From contig NBAY01000042.1 in assembly GCA_002794775.1 (NCBI GenBank), positions 186,001-250,000 of the forward strand: DNA of 64,000 nt, written 5' to 3'. Of the stretch, positions 58,397 through 64,000 are shown piece after piece. The translations under genes and the position numbers were made by a program. Numbering within the stretch: position 1 is the stretch's first letter; each line of letters opens with the position of its first letter. Under the pieces are notes generated by a model that was given only the letters and a program-made list of their open reading frames with translations, ran no database searches and was not told the DNA's origin. The DNA is from Porodaedalea pini (lineage: Eukaryota; Basidiomycota; Agaricomycetes; Hymenochaetales; Hymenochaetaceae).

Positions 58397-58553
58397 ATTG
58401 TCTAGGACTGCTAGGGATACGTAGATTTATAAATAAGCTCTAAATTGTCATTTGTTCACTTTTCGATCACTGTTACAAGCGGACTACATAAGATGAAGGA
58501 AATGTTTGCATAAAGAACAAAAGCAAAGTCATGAAACCAAGGAGAGGAATAAT

Positions 58554-60394
58554 TTACCGTTGAGCCTGCTGAGGCATGGCAGCTGCAGGCAGCAGGTCCA
58601 CAGGTGCCACAGCGGTGTCGACTTCAAGATTTGTGAAATCAGTTGTCACCATACTGAGCAGTGTTTGTAGGTCCCTCCCGCGGCTCGGAAACTTCGTTTT
58701 GGCCTCAAGCACTGCACGTTCCCAAAGATGTTTCAAAGTTTTGTCTGGCGGGGAGCTCGGGTGCGCATATGAATTCCCATCCTCACGAAGCTCCCAGTCA
58801 TCTACCAAGATTGCGTAGAACTGTTGCTTTTGTGCAAGCATAGCGCGAGCGAACATAGCATCGTTAATTTTTCCTTCCAACTTCTTCAAAGTTCCCTCAA
58901 TTTGCATCGCAGCATGCTGTACGTAGCGAAGCCAGTCCTCCTCCCCAATGGCACGGACTTTTGCGATCAAACATTGCAGCTTGATGGGTTGTAGGGTATC
59001 GTGACGATTTGCATAGACATTTTTGAGCTCGAGAAAGTTGTCACGGATGGTCTCAGCGACTACTGCGAATCTGTCTTGTTCGCCCTGAAGTTGTCTCGCC
59101 CGTGCACGCAGCATTGCCACATAGCCTGGCAGGGTGGCAAGCCAGACGTCGAGTTCATCTGCATCAAACTCCCGATATTCTCTCGTCAACTTTTTGCCTG
59201 TTAGTTTACTAGTCCACGTCTTGGTGACGTTAACGCCATTGGCTATTTTTTTCCAGAATGTCGTCCACGCCGATGTGTCAAGCTGGTGGTACGCATTGAG
59301 TGAGTGATACCATTCGTTCGCCCATGGTCTGCCTTCCTTTTCTATTGCGTCCTCGGATATCTCCACTCCGATAAGTCCTGCACGTTCTTTGAGTAATTTG
59401 GTTACGGCCTCCTTCGCAAGCGCATTTGCCTCATCTCTCGCCTTTGCCTTTGCCTGTCTCAAAGCTTTCTTTTTAATTGGCGCCGATGACTCCGACCCCT
59501 GCTCTACTGGAAGCTGTGTGTATTCCGAGGTCGGGGTGTTGCTAGCAGACGCAACTGACACACGAGAGCTCAGCAAGACAATGCTCTCTTTGGCTGGTAC
59601 ATCGAATATGGAAGCGTGGAGAGGGCTATACCAGTATCGTAGGTAGTCATTGAGGAAAAAATACATTCCGTCGTAGAAACGACGGTGCCCATAGTCGAGG
59701 AGGTGTCGGCGCAGTATAGCATTATGCGCCTCCACCGACTGATGGTAAAATTAATCCCAGTAAGTTTGCTTATCAATGGCCAAAATGGGGCTGCTTACGT
59801 TCAATATAAGAGCTCGCTCCAGCACATGGATCTGATTTTGCATTGCGGCAGCTCCTGCATCGTGCGATTCTTTCTGAACATCCACTGAAGACTGAACGTA
59901 GTCTAGCTTTTGATCGACTTCTGCACGGTTCTCTGCCTGCTGCCGCTCCAGTTCTGCCTGCTGCTGCTGCTCCCATTCTGCCCGCTGCTGTGCAACTTTC
60001 AGCTCCACTTCTATTGGAACTTTCAGCGCAACTTCTTCTGCAACTTTCAGCGCAATCCTCTCATCAATCTGTGCAGATAACTCCTCTCGCCATGTTTTCA
60101 TACCCTGCTTTCGCTTCCTCCCTGCTGTCAGCCACTGTCCAGCGCGGGTCTCTTTCTCGCGTTGGATTTCTAAGGATTCGCCTTTTTCTTTTGATGAGGC
60201 GGCTTCAGCCGCCGCCGTCTTTGCCATCATCTGGAAAAAGATCCCTGCAGAAGCTGCAAACCCAAAATAAATTGAAAGGGGTGAAAAAAGAAAGCGACTT
60301 GCTCTGACTTACTGTCTGATGTTAACGATTCAAGAAGATCATGGGACGCTGACCCACTTGTGCTGCTGTCCTCATCCTCCTTATGGCTCTCCAT
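58554..60394 (-). CDS. Transposon passenger: coiled-coil protein of unknown function
   Basis: I do not recognise this family. Three exons: MESHKEDEDSSTSGSASHDL at 60394, then one with LKVAEEVALKVPIEVELKVA and a Gln/Glu-rich QRAEWEQQQQAELERQQAEN coiled coil, then a long exon from SVEAHNAILRRHLLDYGHRR. About 560 residues. The last exon is helical and charged, with YFFLNDYLRYWYSPLHAS, KAKARDEANALAKEA, WYHSLNAYHQLDTSAWTTFW, REYREFDADELDVWLATLPG and MLRARARQLQGEQDRF. No nuclease, helicase, zinc finger or protease motif is seen. It is intact although the transposase beside it is broken, and it lies on the opposite strand, converging with the transposase. A role in transposition (partner protein) or simple cargo are both possible. 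Confidence 0.75.
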
Positions 60395-60464
60395 GTTATG
60401 ATCGAGATCTAGTGTGGTGCAACAAGGGGATATGTCCGAGACAACACGACTGTGAGCTTACATA

Positions 60465-60806
60465 CAGGTGGTTCCGAAAAGTGTTCGTCACCCCCGTTTT
60501 TGGAATCGATCGACATACCCAAATTCAGAAGGTAAACATGCCAATGAAAACCTTCATCAAGCATGTCATCTGTGTTGTTCTTATTGTTTTTATTACACTT
60601 TTTGCATTACCTGTACACAAGATGTTGTCATTTTTACAGTGTGTATGCAAACTTGAGGAATAGGGAACTGTGCATACTATTCTGGCCTGGTTTTGTGTGA
60701 AGGACAAGACAGACGACGCGTATTAATCAGCGTCTTAACCTTCCACATTTGGGTATGTCGATCGATTCCGAAAACGGGGTTGACGAACACTTTTCGGAAC
60801 CACCTG
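60465..60806. mobile_element. Nested 342 bp palindromic MITE
   Basis: It begins CAGGTGGTTCCGAAAAGTG and ends with the inverted copy CACTTTTCGGAACCACCTG, both bordered by TA (60463-60464 and 60807-60808). The terminal inverted repeats run for about 65 bp with a few differences. The interior is AT-rich with no gene. The termini differ from those of the host transposon, so another Tc1/mariner family mobilised it. It lies between the starts of the passenger gene and the AT-hook gene. Confidence 0.88.
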
Positions 60807-60997
60807 TATATCTCAGCCATTGTCACGTGGACTGATCTCTATCTGGCGGGCCCTCAACACCTTACTGTACAGCTGGGATGAAGAAATGTGCTAGGACTTG
60901 CCTTTTACAGTTTCTGACCTTATATACCCAGAGCACTAGCCGAATGCCGTAATCTAAGCATTGCATATTCACTTTTCCACGTGGATATTTTTCTCTT

Positions 60998-61682
60998 ATG
61001 CCTCCTCAATGTACCAAAATCCCCTCCAAAAAGGCCAAAGCGGCTGAGGAAGCCAAGGCTATCAAAAATGCGCCCAAGCGTCCCCGTGGCCGACCAAGAA
61101 AGATCGCCGAAGCAGCTGCAAGCCCCAAAGCAAAATTAGCCATTCGCAAGTCCCCACGAACCCCTGCGCCTCGAACGCCTTTCAATTCGAACGCTAAACC
61201 GACCAGGAGGCCGCTGAAAAAGCGTGCCAGAAAGGTGACTTGGACGTCTTGAGAATCTATGCTTACGTGTACTGACATTCTGCTTTTACTCTCTTCCTTT
61301 GGAACTGTCGCGAACAGGATTACAACAGCGACGACGACGATGACGACGACGACGTCAACGTCAATCCAGCTGCTGTAGCAGAAATCTCAGTCCTTGATGT
61401 GGCACGAGCCGGGGGTTATAATGGCCCTGCTGATGAAACTCTACAGTTAGACAGTACTTATGAGGAAGTTTCCGACTTCCCATCCGATGGCAGCTTTTTT
61501 TCGCCGGGTAAGAGATATTTTTACATCATAAACATGGTCTTACATGTATATCAGATGGCCCTGCCGACTGGAGTATTCCTTCCCTTGGAACAGCCAAGGC
61601 ACGAGGGATGGTTACGTCAACACCAGCCGCAGACAGGGCAGACAGAGACGGTTATGCCGCAAGACGCGTCAAAACCACATGA
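60998..61682 (+). CDS. Transposon passenger: AT-hook protein
   Basis: Three exons: 60998-61234, 61318-61507 and 61555-61682, giving about 184 residues. The first is Lys/Arg/Ala/Pro-rich with a classical AT-hook core (KRPRGRPRK, about residues 27-36) and a second basic Pro-Arg patch (RKSPRTPAPRTP), so it should bind the minor groove of AT-rich DNA. The second exon begins DYNSDDDDDDDDDV, an acidic run. The last codons and the TGA at 61680-61682 fall inside the right terminal repeat (61651-61716), so GYAARRVKTT is encoded by transposon-end DNA. All junctions are GT-AG and in phase. A link to transposase docking at the ends is conceivable but unproven. Confidence 0.7.
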
Positions 61683-61716
61683 ATTTGATGTGTGACAATA
61701 CTTCTGAAAAGGGCAG
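61651..61716 (-). repeat. Right terminal inverted repeat of the composite transposon
   Basis: 66 bp reading inwards from CTGCCCTTTTCAGAAGTATT to GCGGCATAAC; matches the reassembled left repeat almost perfectly. TA at 61717-61718 follows. Confidence 0.9.
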
Positions 61717-61718
61717 TA

Positions 61719-62214
61719 AATCAAGTTCTTTGACCTGAAGCCTGAGAGATGAAGGGGCGTGTCAGTTCGAGCATGGTTCTGCAATTCGATCCACTCCCAT
61801 GGTTCATTCATATCAATTTGCATGATTCTTCAGAAGCACCTCGCAAACCATGCAAGTTGCCCGTCCATTCAGCTGACTGGCCTCTTTATTATTGGTATGT
61901 GGGCGTGGGGGCGGTGCCTCTCATTGTTTCCTAATTAATATGCTCTGCAGACGACAGAGTTCAGCATCTCAAAACATCCGTCCTAATATCGCTTTATGTG
62001 CTTCGAATCCGTCCCGTGGAGCCATACATAGTCCCTCGGACTGGCTAGTTGTGTCTTCTATCATGCACGCCTCCCTTCCTATAACCCTCCATGGTTCTAG
62101 TTCAGTCTTAAAGCCGTCCTTCACGGGAAGCACTGGCTCCAAGACATAACTGTAATTTGCCTTGCTAATAAGGGGACCCGCGAGCGATAGCGCAACTCAC
62201 CTCTCAGCTTCAAG
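61719..62214. other. Intergenic region between transposon and ACS transporter
   Basis: No gene is seen. The right side should hold the promoter of the transporter. Confidence 0.5.
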
Positions 62215-64000
62215 ATGTTAAGCGACAGACCCTCCATCATGAAACCAGCTAAGTCCGAGGACGACACAGACAAGCCTTGCGTTGAGGTGGAACTCGAAGA
62301 GGTGGAGGTCCCACCTTGCAACAGTGATGGATCAAACTCACAGGGGGACACTATGGGAGAGTCGAGCGATGCCATCGACGAAAAGCGGCTCTTACGCCGG
62401 GTCGACTATGCTCTGATTCCTTGGCTGGGCGTGCTGTACCTGCTGTGCTTCCTCGACCGGGCGGGCATCGGGAACGCGCGGGTGTGTCTGAGCTGTTCTC
62501 TCCAAATAGCACTTGTACGACGGAGAAACTGATCTGAGAGTTCTAGTTGTACGGGATGGAAGCTGACCTGCACATCTCGGACACGCAGTATCTCATCTGC
62601 CTCTCGATGTTCTTTGTGCCATATGCTTTATTCGAGGCAAGCCCCTCTTTTCGCGGTTATTTATTTTAGTTGGAGGTTATTGACCCATGAATGGTATGAA
62701 TTGATAGACGCCTGCAAATTTATGCCTGAAGCGATTGAAACCTTCCATGTGGTTATCAATGACAATGCTCTTGTGGGGCATCGTGATGGTGCGTGGCTCG
62801 TCGCCCATTCGCTTCATCTCCCAATTCAATTTAAACGATGCATATAAGACCGTCCAGGGTCTCGTACACAACTACGGTGGCCTATTCGGTTCGTCATACC
62901 TCTTTTCTTCGCATAGGCATTATCAAACGAGTCAATGAAGCAATTCGCTGGATGCTCGGTGTACTCGAGTCTGGGTTCTATCCCGGGGTGGCATATTATC
63001 TGTCTTGGTGCGTTGCTTACCACTCGGTCGACCACCGCAGATATTGACCGGTTGTCAAAACAGCTGGTATAAACGCAATGAAATTGGTTTTCGCCTTGCA
63101 ATATTCAACTCCGCCGTCACATTTGCGGGCGCATTCGGTGGTCTTCTAGCTGTATGCTTCTTTCAGTATCGTAATGTCCTTTCAGTAGTTCATTGCATGC
63201 ATGATAGGCGGCAATCTCAAAAATGGATGGCATCGGTGGAAAACCTGCGTGGTGGGATCACCACTTATGAAATTTGTATTCATCATCTTAACGGATACAT
63301 GCCACAGGGCTTGGATATTCATCCTCGAAGGCCTCCTCACTGTCGCTGCAGGCTTTGCCTCTTTCTTCCTCGTACAAGACTACCCTAACGCTGCTCGTTT
63401 CCTCTCTGAACGCGAACGCTTATACGTTATTCGCCGTCTGCAGGCAGATAACCAGTTCTCCGCTGCTGGAGAACGGCTGCAGTGGCGGAACATTTGGAAG
63501 AGTGTTGCGGACTGGAAGACGTGGATGGCTGCCTTGTGTCTGATAGGTTTGTCACTCCCACGAGTTAGAAGATCATTGGATGGTCTTACGAGTATACTGT
63601 ATATGCGATCTCAGGCGCGGACGGCCCACTCTATGCCTTTTCTTTGTTTCTTCCCAGCATCATCTCTCAGCTAGGTGAGAGTGTGCAAACTCGGGGCATC
63701 CGCTTTTGTCTGATTCGCATTCTTAGGCTTCACGGCAACCGGAGCGAATTTACTCACTGTTCCCGTGTATTTCGTAGCCTGCATCTGCGCTTGTATGGTC
63801 GGCTTCATGGCTGACCGTCTGGGAAGACGTGGATACTTTGCGATGTGAGTGTTTGTGACTGTTCGAGAACCGCTGACTTACGTACCTTGTTAGTGCTTTC
63901 TCCGTTATCAGTGAGAGACTTTCAGTACAGCTTGAGAACCATTGCACTTATTGATTGATTTCGCAATGCGTCGAAAGCTGCCACGGGCTATATAATCCTT
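62215..64000 (+). CDS. MFS transporter of the anion:cation symporter (allantoate permease) family, partial
   Basis: After a polar acidic tail (MLSDRPSIMKPAKS), the family block EKRLLRRVDYALIPWLGVLY is followed by LLCFLDRAGIGNARLYGMEA, SDTQYLICLSMFFVPYALFE, TPANLCLKRLKPSMWLSMTM, TVQGLVHNYGGLFGAIRWML, ESGFYPGVAYYLSCWYKRNE, FNSAVTFAGAFGGLLAAAIS, AWIFILEGLLTVAAGFASFF and the second-half VACICACMVGFMADRLGRRGY. These are hallmarks of Dal5/Tna1-type proton-coupled importers of small anions such as nicotinate, allantoate or vitamins. Many short introns; the one after YALFE has a GC donor (GAG/GCAAGC). It runs off the right edge after about helix 10. Unrelated at the sequence level to the tandem MFS genes at 6-18 kb. 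Confidence 0.85.

Larger units (their letters stand above)
55304..61716. mobile_element. 6.4 kb Tc1/IS630-like composite transposon with passenger genes
   Basis: The element is bounded by inverted termini beginning CTGCCCTTTTCAGAAGTA and flanked by TA (55302-55303 and 61717-61718). The right terminal repeat spans 61651-61716 (66 bp). The left one has the same sequence in two pieces, 55304-55321 and 56181-56228, separated by a nested element. Inside are a DD34E transposase gene with one stop (plus strand), a coiled-coil protein gene (minus), a second nested element, and an AT-hook gene (plus). TA target site and DD34E place it in the Tc1/mariner/IS630 superfamily, where a single-gene element of 1-3 kb would be normal; the extra genes are unusual. 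Confidence 0.88.

Overview
The window is nuclear DNA of a filamentous basidiomycete, most likely an Agaricomycete (mushroom or wood-decay fungus). Genes are intron-dense, with many 45-65 bp introns having GT-AG ends, and intergenic regions are short. The gene content fits this: a Reg1-like PP1 regulator, a Flo8/SomA-like LisH regulator, Prp40, nuclear genes for mitochondrial ATP synthase subunits and a mitoribosomal protein, a GT61 glycosyltransferase, expanded BTB/POZ genes, and Ser/Thr-rich single-pass membrane proteins. The species cannot be named from the sequence alone.

Layout. 1-2.8 kb: Reg1-like gene (minus, running off the left edge). 4.3-5.3 kb: small multi-pass membrane protein resembling promethin/LDAF1. 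5.6-18.1 kb: three tandem copies (A, B, C) of one 20-exon MFS transporter gene, each with its own copied promoter. The B-C spacer carries a 1.08 kb palindromic (foldback) element and a small orphan gene. 19.7-22.6 kb: LisH regulator (minus) with a long upstream region. 25.3-27.8 kb: two BTB genes (minus). 28.2-31.2 kb: an NmrA-like gene and a decayed paralogue (minus). 31.9-32.8 kb: ATP4. 33.6-39.1 kb: three consecutive minus-strand single-pass membrane protein genes. 40.7-44.3 kb: two more BTB genes (plus). 46.1-47.9 kb: GT61. 48.3-51.1 kb: PRP40. 52.1-55.0 kb: divergent bL21m and ATP1 genes sharing a 196 bp promoter. 55.3-61.7 kb: a composite transposon. 62.2 kb to the right edge: an ACS-family MFS transporter.

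The most unusual object is the 6.4 kb transposon at 55.3-61.7 kb. It has 66 bp terminal inverted repeats flanked by TA, a Tc1/IS630-type DD34E transposase with one in-frame stop, a large coiled-coil passenger gene I cannot assign, and an AT-hook gene whose last codons lie inside the right terminal repeat. Two palindromic TA-flanked non-autonomous elements are nested in it, one of which splits the left terminal repeat. The foldback element in the MFS cluster has almost the same termini, so one transposase may have mobilised both. The MFS cluster shows strong signs of recent gene conversion, with introns identical between copies, and a GC-AG intron whose donor differs between copies.
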